Shown here one piece after another: positions 43,601 through 50,225 of a DNA stretch of 50,225 nucleotides. Location: assembly GCA_902800345.1 (NCBI GenBank), contig CADCDO010000034.1, positions 1 through 50,225 of the forward strand, read 5' to 3'. Position 1 is the stretch's first letter. The number at the start of each line of letters is the position of its first letter. The position numbers were made by a program, and so were the translations under genes. This DNA comes from Fibrobacter succinogenes (GTDB taxonomy: Bacteria; Fibrobacterota; Fibrobacteria; Fibrobacterales; Fibrobacteraceae). The notes under the pieces are model-generated. The model saw only the letters and a program-made list of their open reading frames with translations, searched no databases and was not told the origin of the DNA.

Positions 43601-45092
43601 AGTTGAACGCCATGTCCGCAATTTTTTCCATCGGGATGCCGAGGCTGCGGGCGTACGTTTCGATGAACGAACCGCAACCCGAGGAACAGGCTTCGTTGAG
43701 GATAATGCCCGTGACGACACCGTCTTGCACGGAAATGGCTTTCATGTCCTGACCGCCAATGTCCAAAATGAACGAGACGTCGGGGCAGAGACGCTGGGCT
43801 GCGTTCGCATGGGCGACCGTTTCCACCGTGTGGTAGTCCGCGTGGACGGCTTTCGCGAAAAGCTGTTCGCCGTAACCGGTTGTACCCACACCCAAGATGT
43901 TGAGCTTCACGCCGTATTCTTCGTAGCGGTCGGCGAGGTCCACCATGGCGCGTTTCAACACGGCGAGCGGTTCACCGTCGTTGCTGGCATAGAACCCGTC
44001 GATGACCTTTTCGTTTTCGTCAAGGAGCACGAATTTCGTGGTGGTAGAACCGGCGTCGATTCCCAAGTAGGCGTTGATGGTCGAACCGGAAGGTGGTTGC
44101 GGATAATGGTTATCCGCCATCTTGTGTTCTTCGAGGAACAGCTTGTATTCGGCATCGTTCTTGAAGAAAAGGTCGGATGCGGCCTTGGCCTTGTTTTCGG
44201 CCTGGCGTGTTTCGCTAAAGTGGACGAGCGCGTCGAGTGAACCTTCTTCGCGGTACATGCATTCCTGGTTTGCGAACATGGAGCCGAGCGAAAGAGCTGC
44301 ACCCATGGCGACGAGCACTTCGGAATGTTCCGGCACGATGGCCTGTTCGTCGGTGATGCCGAGACGTTCCTTGAATGCACGGACGAGCGTCGGGTTGAAC
44401 GTCAGGGGACCGCCTTCAAAAATGACGGGCGGCTTGATTTCCATGCCTTGGGCGAGACCGCCGATGGTCTGCTTTGCGATGGCGTGGAAACTCGAAAGGG
44501 CGATATCTTCTTTGGCGATGCCGTTGTTGAGCATCGGTTGGATGTCCGTCTTGGCGAACACGCCGCAACGACCTGAAATTTCATAGACCTTTTGGCCACG
44601 CTTGGCATAACTTTCGAATACTTCGGTCTTGATGCGGAGAAGTTCTGCGACCTGGTCGATAAATGCACCCGTACCGCCGGCGCAGACACCGTTCATGCGC
44701 ATGTCGGAGGCGATGAGTTTACCGGTGGTCTTGTCCTTTTCGAAAAAGACAACTTTGGCATCTTGGCCGCCCAATTCTACGGCGACTCTGGATTCAGGGT
44801 AAGTGGCACGCACGGCAAGTGCGTTTGCGACTACTTCTTGTACAAAAAAGGCGTGCGTAGCTTCGGCAAACGGCTGTCCGCCGCTACCGCAAAATGCAAC
44901 TCTGAAATTCTTGCCGGGGAAAAGGGCATGCGCCTCGCGCAGGACCTCATAAACTTTCTGGGCCTGCATGGCGTTGTGGCGCTGATACGTATAGTGCAAA
45001 AGTTTAGATGTCTCGGGATCGACTACAGCAATTTTCACAGTGGTGGAGCCAACATCGACTCCAACCCATAAATCGTTCAAAGAAGTATTCAT
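40656..45092 (-). CDS. Fused acyl-CoA dehydratase activase / dehydratase-related protein
   Basis: 1478 residues. Two ASKHA-fold ATPase domains of the BcrAD/BadFG/HgdC type come first: domain A (about 8-275) with GVDVGSTTVK, GGQDAK and CAGGTGAFID; domain B (about 340-610) with GIDAGSTTTK, DIGGQDMK and CSSGCGSFIE. A Cys cluster (QLCQYCTNHC...NRCERGE, about 630-660) and a DUF2229-like part (IGIPRVLEFWNSLPYW..., 690-930) follow, then a C-terminal HgdB/BcrB-like dehydratase-related part with CFPCQINIGECLKWL and CENCRAVQYS. In 2-hydroxyacyl-CoA dehydratases the activase uses ATP to inject one electron through a 4Fe-4S cluster; the physiological substrate of this long fused version is unknown. Proteins of this length are widespread in anaerobes. 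The start has no Shine-Dalgarno; TAAATT lies 9 nt upstream. Confidence 0.85.
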   Translation of the reverse strand: MNTSLNDLWVGVDVGSTTVKIAVVDPETSKLLHYTYQRHNAMQAQKVYEVLREAHALFPGKNFRVAFCGSGGQPFAEATHAFFVQEVVANALAVRATYPESRVAVELGGQDAKVVFFEKDKTTGKLIASDMRMNGVCAGGTGAFIDQVAELLRIKTEVFESYAKRGQKVYEISGRCGVFAKTDIQPMLNNGIAKEDIALSSFHAIAKQTIGGLAQGMEIKPPVIFEGGPLTFNPTLVRAFKERLGITDEQAIVPEHSEVLVAMGAALSLGSMFANQECMYREEGSLDALVHFSETRQAENKAKAASDLFFKNDAEYKLFLEEHKMADNHYPQPPSGSTINAYLGIDAGSTTTKFVLLDENEKVIDGFYASNDGEPLAVLKRAMVDLADRYEEYGVKLNILGVGTTGYGEQLFAKAVHADYHTVETVAHANAAQRLCPDVSFILDIGGQDMKAISVQDGVVTGIILNEACSSGCGSFIETYARSLGIPMEKIADMAFNSKSPSQLGSRCTVFMNSSIITEQRDGKQPEDIIAGICRSIINNVFTKVIRIRNLNTLGKKVVVQGGTFKNNAVLRAFEQYTGLKAIRPERPGEMGAIGIALLTKKFMEEKRVQDPNLQSKFIGLEAMRTFSWHNQPGQLCQYCTNHCSRTIVTFSDGQSFVTGNRCERGEVTADPNDPATKKLIAEINKKMQAVPDMIKRTNQLLVKDYAPQILLPQNGKTIGIPRVLEFWNSLPYWKAFFTALGYTVVISRQSDYKMFEAGLHSVPSDTVCFPAKLVHGHVLSLIEKKVDRIFFPMMISLPSDHTKFNATTVCPVVQGYPNICQNTDEPEKNYGIPMDQPIFHWANSKLRRSQTIDWFHDNWNIDRKILDKAVTEGEKALNNYRTTLLEEGQKILDDVKANDSFAVVIAGRPYHADLLINHNIASHFTAMGIPVLTTESLPGVYDQDVPSHTRVEIKNTFHLRMLGATMIASRDPNVELAQIVSFGCGHDSVLTDEMMRMMHRDSNKEMLMLKLDEGDARGPVGIRIKSFIETVKARRAANLPDKPPSNEPQFHTPYVASDKTKRIILTPNLSPAFAILASSYIQGKGYLSDYLPVADKRAIELGKKYVHNDICFPCQINIGECLKWLEEHPNVPQNEVSMCLAKNCENCRAVQYSVLGRKALDEAGYKDVSIITTGIDYKGMHPGFQLGLDFRIHTLWGLAFMDAIETAYRALRPYEINKGETKKIYSKWMPELMKTAATLKKTELGSAKRLVDMLRQCIEEFNKVEITEARQKGIRKPRVAVLGEILMNYHPSANGHVEDYLMDNGMEVYLPGMMDFFRVDEVVRAEKIKRGFSANPIADRLEGNITAKLFAHAAETAKKVMQTFKLYEHHADCFELVNYIDGIIDPTYNTGEGWLIPAEILYNSKHGINSFIIVQPFACLANHISGRGLTKAVKERCPHVQILSLDYDPDTSFANIENRLQMLIINARELERANKVR

Positions 45093-45238
45093 AGTGTGCC
45101 AAATTTAGTTTTTTTTCATTTTTTGAAAATGATTTTTTGTGTTTATGGCGACAAAATGCACAATTTGGGGGGTAGAGGGTAAATCGTAAATAGGAGTTTG
45201 GAAATAGGAATTGAAATGATATGGGATGGTGCTTGTAT

Positions 45239-45266
45239 GTGCAGTGAAAGAGGGGGTGGACTGCAC
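45239..45266 (-). terminator. Hairpin just after the small Rpn-tail gene
   Basis: GTGCAGT (45239-45245) and ACTGCAC (45260-45266), 14-nt loop, two bases after the stop of the minus-strand gene. There is no U-tract, so terminator activity is uncertain. The rest of the gap to 45092 holds nothing I recognise. Confidence 0.35.
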
Positions 45267-45268
45267 TG

Positions 45269-45457
45269 TTACTTGATAGAAAGCGCCTTGGCAACGCCGT
45301 CTTCCGAAACGCCTATCGATCGAAGATACTCCGCAATTTTCTTGTCGCGTGCTGCGTTTGCAACTTCGTTTTTCGCACGTTCGTCGGCAGCACCTTTAGC
45401 TTCTGCTTTGAGCCAAATTTCGGCTTCGATTGCTACGTCAGCGTGTTTATCGAACAT
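45269..45457 (-). CDS. Small protein: free-standing copy of an Rpn C-terminal segment
   Basis: 62 residues. The first 22 residues (MFDKHADVAIEAEIWLKAEA) differ by one residue from the internal MFDKHAD... segment of the Rpn-family gene upstream, then the sequence diverges but keeps the same plan: Arg/Glu-rich helix followed by a short tail (YLRSIGVSEDGVAKALSIK versus LRAKGLSESLITEIQSELE). AAGGTG lies 7 nt before the ATG, so it looks translatable. In E. coli Rpn genes an internal start makes a short C-terminal protein that neutralises the full-length nuclease; this gene looks like a duplicated, independent version of such an inhibitor. It lies 106 nt downstream of the nuclease gene on the same strand. 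Confidence 0.6.
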   Translation of the reverse strand: MFDKHADVAIEAEIWLKAEAKGAADERAKNEVANAARDKKIAEYLRSIGVSEDGVAKALSIK

Positions 45458-45517
45458 ATGTTTTCACCTTTCTAAAAACTTTCACCGAATTGCAGTCCAA
45501 TTCTGAGTAGCGAAACA

Positions 45518-45553
45518 GCCCCGCTTAGTGAAATTGCTACGCTGAAGCGGGGC
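45518..45553 (-). terminator. GC-rich hairpin between the Rpn gene and the small tail gene
   Basis: GCCCCGCTT (45518-45526) pairs with AAGCGGGGC (45545-45553), 18-nt loop; only three U follow on the minus strand. It could attenuate read-through from the nuclease gene to the small gene. Confidence 0.5.
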
Positions 45554-45563
45554 GAAAAGAAGT

Positions 45564-45764
45564 TCATTTCTCTACGTGACGATTTTGTCGAAGGGCTTCA
45601 AGCTCGGATTGTATTTCAGTAATCAACGATTCAGAAAGACCCTTGGCTCGCAGAACGGCTTCTGTATCGACTTTATTTTCTGCACGTTCCTGTTCTCGTC
45701 CTTTAGCTTCTGCTTTGAGCCAAATTTCGGCTTCGATTGCTTCATCAGCGTGTTTGTCGAACAT
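45564..45764 (-). CDS. Candidate intragenic small protein (RpnS-like), C-terminal 66 residues
   Basis: Inside the Rpn-family gene, ATG at 45764 is preceded by GGAGG with a 5-nt spacer (GGAGGAACATATG), a better ribosome site than that of the full gene. The product MFDKHADEAIEAEIWLK... would be 66 residues. In E. coli Rpn proteins the small internal product binds and blocks the long toxic one. The paralogous free-standing gene downstream starts at exactly the same residue, which supports this ATG as a true start. Confidence 0.6.
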   Translation of the reverse strand: MFDKHADEAIEAEIWLKAEAKGREQERAENKVDTEAVLRAKGLSESLITEIQSELEALRQNRHVEK

Positions 45765-46544
45765 ATGTTCCTCCAAGGCTTTAAGCAGTTCAGGGCTTAT
45801 GCGGCTTACGCGCAAACGGTTGAGGGCTTCCCTAAAAATGGGGTCCTTCGATTCAGGAACTTCAAGTGGACCCTGCGACAAGAGTTTCAGCCAGTAGTCC
45901 TCGCGTGAACTGATGCTCTCTCGCAACCTCTTGAAATTCTGTAAATCAACTATAATATATTTATTTTTGGTGAAGATGGGAAGAACCCTATGCACAGAGT
46001 CGCTGTGGTGAACTTCGTCCTCGCTATAGACCGCCCAAGTGTCCTTAAAAATATCCTTTGACTTGAGAATCGAGAAATTACAAAGCCAGATGGATATCGT
46101 TTCAGGAAGTTCATAAAAATGAACCTTACGCTCTTTTTCGTCCATCAATTTGAAATACGTTGACCTGTTATATTCGTACTTGCCACGCAATGTTTGATAA
46201 GAATTGTAGAGTTGCAAGCGATCCAAAAAGAAGGGGTGGCTACGATTTTGTAACTCAATATTAAAATAGCGGTTATCTTTGGTGGTTACCCACACGTCAA
46301 GGCGTGCGGAATCATCTTCCGGCATGAAAACGTCAATGGGCTTTTCGAACTCGTAATCGAGATCGATGATTTCGTGGTTGCGGTCTAGCCCAAGCAAGCA
46401 GTTGAGCATATCGCGTATGGTGTCCTTGTCATCCATCAGCACACGGAACGTTTCACTGTAATACGGAAGCAAGAATTCTTCTCCCTGCGCGTTCGTGACG
46501 ATATAGTAGGCCTTCTTTTCTGAAGTCGTGTTGTTTTCGGTCAT
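45564..46544 (-). CDS. Rpn family recombination-promoting nuclease / PD-(D/E)XK nuclease family transposase
   Basis: 326 residues. N-terminal part: LLPYYSETFRVLMDD..., then the nuclease core RLDVWVTTKDNRYFNIELQ, with D83, E97 and Q99 as the D-ExQ variant of the PD-(D/E)xK motif. The middle part (KLMDEKERKVHFYELPETISIWLCNF) is typical of this family, often annotated as transposase but better known as Rpn DNA endonucleases. The C-terminal 66 residues are highly charged and can be made separately from an internal ATG (M261) with its own ribosome site. AAGGAA is 7 nt before the main ATG. No terminal inverted repeats were found, so it does not look like an insertion sequence. Confidence 0.85.
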   Translation of the reverse strand: MTENNTTSEKKAYYIVTNAQGEEFLLPYYSETFRVLMDDKDTIRDMLNCLLGLDRNHEIIDLDYEFEKPIDVFMPEDDSARLDVWVTTKDNRYFNIELQNRSHPFFLDRLQLYNSYQTLRGKYEYNRSTYFKLMDEKERKVHFYELPETISIWLCNFSILKSKDIFKDTWAVYSEDEVHHSDSVHRVLPIFTKNKYIIVDLQNFKRLRESISSREDYWLKLLSQGPLEVPESKDPIFREALNRLRVSRISPELLKALEEHMFDKHADEAIEAEIWLKAEAKGREQERAENKVDTEAVLRAKGLSESLITEIQSELEALRQNRHVEK

Positions 46545-46690
46545 TTACAATTCCTTTAGAGGGTTGGTTATGATTTGCCCCCTATACTATTAACACGCTT
46601 CAGCAAGCCGTTTGTTCCAAGAAATCTTTGTAAAATATTTTTAGGCAGGAGCGGGGCGTGCGTGGACAATCGCTAACTACGTTACTTTTG

Positions 46691-46696
46691 TATATT
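46691..46696 (+). promoter_or_regulatory. -10 hexamer TATATT, 7 nt before ATG 46704
   Basis: TTTTGTATATT-N7-ATG; no ribosome site. The arrangement is identical in the two paralogues downstream. Confidence 0.55.
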
Positions 46697-46703
46697 GCGT
46701 TGT

Positions 46704-48055
46704 ATGAAAAAGAATCTGCGTTTAGTTGTAATTTGTTTTGCTCTGATTGTTTGTTCGCTATTTTGCACATCATGTACAGAATTGGTAAGATATATCGCGC
46801 TAAAGCGCAGCTCCCTAAATGCCGAAACGAAACCGTCAAAATTTGCATCGACTCAAAAGTCCGTACATGGGAAACCTCGCTAAATTCGAAGGTCCAAAAC
46901 GATTATTGCTTAAAATTTCAAGCACCAACGCTTATCGGCGTCTATCAAATTCATGTGAAATTTTTCGATAATGACAGTGCCTATGAAATTAATCTAGCGG
47001 TCGGGATGAAGTATCTCGATTTCAAAAATGAAAAAGTTCTTTTGGAATATAACAATGCAGATCCCAAAAGGTTCGCGTCTATTACAGGGGCGTATTTAGT
47101 CGATAAATATCCTGTAACAAACTGTGAAATCGTTCAATTGATGTGGGATAGCATTCCAACAACAACAGCATTTATAACTCCAGAACAAAGAGAATGGGTT
47201 AATAGAAAAAAAGCCTCTAAACGCAATGAAATATGCGATGCCCACGACTCAGCTGCTAAAATGATATTCCTATTTCAGGCCATGATGTATGCTAATAATC
47301 GAAGTGTCAAAGAGGGGCTAAAACCATATTATCTATTTTCAGATTTACCGACAAATTACGATACATTTAAAAAAAAGAACAACGAGTACCATAGAAAAAA
47401 TAAAAAAGAGAAAAATCAGTCTTTGGAATCGATATTGGCAAAGAGTTTGTCTCGACCTCCAATATATCATCAGGAATCAAGATCCACATCAAGAATTTTA
47501 TCAAAAGGAAAATACGTCATTGCAAATCATGATTTCATAGGTCATGGTAATAACGTATCCCTTGTTACAGTTGATTATTCTTCTGATGGCTATCGACTTC
47601 CTTTTTATGACGAATGGATGATGCTTGCTCGCGGAGGAGATAAGAAAAATTATGCCCTTTGGGATGATTCAACAAAAAATATTGAAGATGTACTAAAATA
47701 CGCAAAATTTGGTACTGCCAAAAAAGAATATGATTCGGAACCCGTAGGGCAACTGCTTCCTAATGGATATGGTTTATATGATATATTTGGTTTAGTTTGG
47801 GAACATGTTGTTTTTGAAGAGAAAAATCCATTCTCATTTTTAGAAGGAAATGCATCCTGCTTAAAAGGAGGAGACAATAAGGTAAGACTATATAAAAAAG
47901 AGGATGTTGTTTTTTCTGTAAACCCTGTTTGGACTGATATCGGCTTTTCTTATTCAAAAATAAACTCAAACGCACACGAACTAGCCGGTTTCCGTCTTGT
48001 CCGCAACATCGGCAACAACGCCAAATGGAGCGATATCAAGTCCAAAGCAGAATAA
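46704..48055 (+). pseudogene. FGE-like lipoprotein (trio member 1), frame broken after the signal region
   Basis: ATG 46704 opens a good lipoprotein signal (MKKNLRLVVICFALIVCSLF, lipobox CTSC), but that frame ends at 46883. The rest of the protein lies in the -1 frame, open from before 46800 to 48055: RNETVKICIDSKVRTWETS matches KNEIVKICVDVPVVAWKTS of member 2. A one-base deletion near 46805-46845 explains this. The body has FGE/SUMF1-type motifs: LVDKYPVTNCEI, YRLPFYDEWMMLARGGD, PNGYGLYDIFGLVWE, GFRLVRNIG. The catalytic Cys pair of formylglycine enzymes is not visible. If translated in the second frame alone from ATG 46772 it would lack any export signal. Confidence 0.65.
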
Positions 48056-48104
48056 CTGTTCCGTGAAATGACAAAGGTAGAACCGAGCAATTTCGTTTTT
48101 TTTG

Positions 48105-48110
48105 TATATT
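48105..48110 (+). promoter_or_regulatory. -10 hexamer TATATT, 7 nt before ATG 48118
   Basis: T8-G-TATATT-N7-ATG; no ribosome site; same arrangement as at 46691 and 49662. Confidence 0.55.
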
Positions 48111-48117
48111 CGATTAT

Positions 48118-49521
48118 ATGAAAATAAAGATTCTTTTATTGTGTGTGGCTTTTTTTGTTCTTCTTTTGAATGCGTGCTCGAATAGCGCTAAAAAACAGGA
48201 TCTTTCAACTGAAATAACAAAGCAGTTCGGCCCGATAGAAAGAAGTTTTGATGTAATCCGAGATTCTCTGGACGAAGAAAACTGGCTCGAAGTGGAGAAG
48301 AATGAAATCGTTAAAATTTGTGTTGACGTGCCTGTTGTTGCGTGGAAAACGTCGTTAAAATCAAGTATTCTCAACGATTCATGCCTAATATTCCAGGCTC
48401 CCACTCTTGTTGGCGTCGATATTGTTAAAGTATTTTTTCCAGAGGCCGATACATCTAACAACATTAATTTGGCCGTCGGCATGAAGTATCTGAACTTCAA
48501 GAACGAAAAGGTGCTGCTTGGATTCAATGAATATAGCGAAGAACGCCAAAAGATATTGGGCGAAAAAAATACTGATCCAGAAAGACTGGCTTCCGTGACC
48601 GGAACATATTTGGTTGACAAATATCCCGTAACAAATTGCGAATTTATTCAGGTGCTTTGGGACAGTATTCCAGAAAAAGCAACTTACGACAATAAATTGT
48701 TCATAGAGCAAGATCGTCAAAAATGGTTGTTAAGGAGGAAAAACAGCAAACGCAATGAAAACTGCGTCACTCATGATACCGCAACAAATGTCATACCTCT
48801 GTTCCAAACATTTAAGTATGCAAATGCGCGCAGCGCCCGAGAAGGCCTGAAACCGTATTACATTTTTTCGGATACAATAATGGCTGAAAACGGTGAACGT
48901 GCTTTTTACAACAACGGTAGTTATGGATTCATTGTATATTATTGGGATTTTAAACAACAAAAGAACCGATACGTCAAGGTTTCAGTAGACGAGTCTTCTG
49001 ACGGCTATAGGCTCCCGTACTATGACGAATGGATGATGTTCGCCCGTGGTGGGGACAAGAAAAATAGAGCACCTTGGGGTGATTCTACCGCGACTTTAGA
49101 AGAAGCTCAAAAATACGCTCAATTCAACAGTGTAAGGCCACGAAGTGCAGAGGAAGAGAGTATTTTAAAGCCGGTGGGCTTGCTACAGCCTAACGGATAT
49201 GGTTTATACGACATGTTCGGTCTTGTCGAAGAGCGAGTTCTTGTAACAAATGTTAACATTAGAGGTGATTTTGGATTTCCTTCACTCCTAAAAGGTGGTG
49301 GCTATTGGGTCGAGTTGACGGAGGAAGGATTTAACGTTTTATTTAACCCATACTGGAAATGGATTGACTACGGGTATTTTCATCCAGGTCATCATGGAAC
49401 CACAGGTGGTTTCCGCCTAATCCGTAACATTGGCAAAAAAACGGTATGGAATGATTCAGATAAGAAAATTATCTATGATGATGAACCGTTTTATACTCCT
49501 GTGGATTGGGGTTGCGATTAA
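48118..49521 (+). CDS. FGE-like lipoprotein (trio member 2)
   Basis: 467 residues. Lipobox LNAC at residue 20. The N-terminal 140 residues (WLEVEKNEIVKICVD, LIFQAPTLVGVDIVKVFFPE, NLAVGMKYLNFKNEKVLLGFNEY) form a part specific to this trio. From about residue 155 an FGE/SUMF1-like domain follows: GTYLVDKYPVTNCEFIQVLWDSIP, SSDGYRLPYYDEWMMFARGGDKK, PNGYGLYDMFGLVEERV, SLLKGGGYW and GGFRLIRNIG. KGGGYW replaces the Cys-bearing catalytic strand, so formylglycine formation is unlikely; a binding role using the C-type-lectin-like fold is more plausible. This is the intact member of the trio. The terminator at 49638 ends it. Confidence 0.8.
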   Translation: MKIKILLLCVAFFVLLLNACSNSAKKQDLSTEITKQFGPIERSFDVIRDSLDEENWLEVEKNEIVKICVDVPVVAWKTSLKSSILNDSCLIFQAPTLVGVDIVKVFFPEADTSNNINLAVGMKYLNFKNEKVLLGFNEYSEERQKILGEKNTDPERLASVTGTYLVDKYPVTNCEFIQVLWDSIPEKATYDNKLFIEQDRQKWLLRRKNSKRNENCVTHDTATNVIPLFQTFKYANARSAREGLKPYYIFSDTIMAENGERAFYNNGSYGFIVYYWDFKQQKNRYVKVSVDESSDGYRLPYYDEWMMFARGGDKKNRAPWGDSTATLEEAQKYAQFNSVRPRSAEEESILKPVGLLQPNGYGLYDMFGLVEERVLVTNVNIRGDFGFPSLLKGGGYWVELTEEGFNVLFNPYWKWIDYGYFHPGHHGTTGGFRLIRNIGKKTVWNDSDKKIIYDDEPFYTPVDWGCD

Positions 49522-49637
49522 CAACATAATTATCCTACGTAAGCAAACGCCAGAACAAGTCCGCATGTATCATTGTCCTCATCCATATATGTATGCTTCC
49601 CTGTAATGTGTTGCTTGCAAAACAGATAATTGAAAAA

Positions 49638-49660
49638 AGAGCAAAAGTTGCTCTTTTTTT
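49638..49660 (+). terminator. Terminator after trio member 2
   Basis: AGAGCAA-AAG-TTGCTCT followed by six T, preceded by an A-run. The T-tract runs directly into the -10 region of the next gene. Confidence 0.9.
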
Positions 49661-49661
49661 A

Positions 49662-49667
49662 TATATT
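49662..49667 (+). promoter_or_regulatory. -10 hexamer TATATT, 7 nt before ATG 49675
   Basis: TTTTTTTATATATT-N7-ATG. The upstream 35 region is the terminator hairpin of the previous gene, so a normal -35 box cannot be seen. Confidence 0.55.
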
Positions 49668-49674
49668 CTGTTAT

Positions 49675-50225
49675 ATGGACCGGAATGCCTTCATGAAAAC
49701 GATTCTTCTGTTATTCGTCTCATGCCTTGCCTTGGCGAATGCGCGTCAGTATACCATTGAATCCCTGAAAAATCCAAGCACCAATCAACAAAACATAGCT
49801 TTGTTAAGTCAGGTACAAAAGACGATAGATGTGAATCGAAAATCCTTAAAGAAATTGCAATGGATTGAAGTTGAAAAGAATGAAATCATCAAAATGTGTT
49901 TGGATACTCGAGTTCTTTCATGGGAAACTTCGTTAAACGCGGCGATATACAGCGATTCGTGCATCGTATTCCAAGCTCCGACACTTATCGGTGTTGATTC
50001 GCTTAAAGCCTATTTCCGTAAAGGCAACAAATCGCACAAGATCAACTTGGCCATAGGCATGAAATACTTAAATTTCAAAAACGAAAAAGTCAAATTAGGA
50101 TATAACGATTATACCGAAGAAGAAAAATTTCTATACGGAATTCAAAATGACGATCCTGAAAGATTCGTTTCGTTCACAGGAACATTTCTAGTCGATAAGT
50201 ACCCCGTAACAAATTGTGAAATCAT
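49675..50225 (+). CDS. FGE-like exported protein (trio member 3), cut by window edge
   Basis: 183 codons visible, no stop. MDRNAFMKTILLLFVSCLALANARQY gives a signal peptide, probably cleaved after ANA; unlike members 1 and 2 there is no properly placed lipobox, although FVSC is present early. The following sequence matches member 2 closely: WIEVEKNEIIKMCLDTRVLSWETS, VFQAPTLIGVDSLKAYF, NLAIGMKYLNFKNEKVKLGY, TFLVDKYPVTNCEI. The FGE-like core lies beyond the edge. The start at 49675 fits the shared -10 spacing; ATG 49693 is the alternative. Confidence 0.75.
   Translation, partial: MDRNAFMKTILLLFVSCLALANARQYTIESLKNPSTNQQNIALLSQVQKTIDVNRKSLKKLQWIEVEKNEIIKMCLDTRVLSWETSLNAAIYSDSCIVFQAPTLIGVDSLKAYFRKGNKSHKINLAIGMKYLNFKNEKVKLGYNDYTEEEKFLYGIQNDDPERFVSFTGTFLVDKYPVTNCEI

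Noticed and set aside
42216..44240. Long open frame of 674 codons on the plus strand opposite the activase gene (also 40650-41957).
   Set aside because: It is the antisense shadow of a conserved 1478-residue gene with high GC at third positions; its composition (very His/Val/Arg-rich) matches no family.
45564..46544. Insertion sequence around the PD-(D/E)XK transposase-type gene.
   Set aside because: No terminal inverted repeats or target duplications were found around the gene; Rpn nuclease fits better.
1..50225. tRNA, rRNA or tmRNA genes.
   Set aside because: I looked through the intergenic stretches for cloverleaf arms with TTCGA-type T loops and found none.

Overview
The window looks like a chromosomal segment of a Fibrobacter-type bacterium (F. 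succinogenes or a close relative). The evidence is indirect but consistent: secreted plant-wall enzymes (a PL1 pectate lyase and a GH8 glycanase) with Ser-rich linkers and a shared basic C-terminal tail domain, many lipoproteins with poly-Ser linkers, large paralogous lipoprotein families resembling those described from F. succinogenes, and dispersed short palindromic and simple repeats between and even inside genes.

Layout. 1-3.9 kb: start of hisC (minus), a lipoprotein carrying a barnase-type RNase domain, an SDR oxidoreductase and a pectate lyase. 3.9-13.7 kb: an accessory island. It opens with repeat debris and a strong structured-RNA candidate (4488-4640), continues with an 1850-residue single-chain ASCH/nuclease/helicase/methyltransferase (type ISP-like restriction-modification), an XRE regulator plus ImmA/IrrE-like protease, a DUF4417-like protein, and an EndoU RNase toxin with a candidate immunity gene. 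13.7-17.7 kb (minus): ureohydrolase, radical SAM/SPASM protein, tRNA-dihydrouridine synthase, RdgB-like pyrophosphatase and a TM2 protein, separated and partly invaded by short repeats. 17.8-33.7 kb (plus): an AlgX/AlgJ-like SGNH lipoprotein, a SirB1/transglutaminase-like membrane protein, four tandem lipoproteins of about 920-980 residues (FGE-like + beta-propeller-like + SGNH-like), and a polytopic membrane protein. 33.7-38.3 kb: GH8 enzyme and a long Ser-repeat secreted protein whose reading frame is broken twice at the same repeated sequence. 38.3-40.2 kb (minus): two hypothetical genes. 40.2-45.1 kb: a repeat-bearing intergenic region and a giant acyl-CoA dehydratase activase-type protein. 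45.2-46.5 kb (minus): an Rpn-family nuclease with a well-formed internal start for a 66-residue C-terminal protein, plus a free-standing copy of that C-terminal piece. 46.7-50.2 kb (plus): three tandem FGE-like exported proteins, the first frame-broken, the last cut by the window edge.

Themes across the window: (1) seven genes have a TATAAT/TATATT-like hexamer ending 6-7 nt before the start codon and no Shine-Dalgarno sequence, which suggests leaderless transcripts; (2) repeat elements sit in frame inside conserved enzymes; (3) two candidate conflict modules (ISP enzyme with EndoU cassette, and Rpn with a solo C-terminal copy) and one candidate cell-surface modification locus (17.8-33.7 kb). 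All function calls rest on motif reading by eye; no database search was run.
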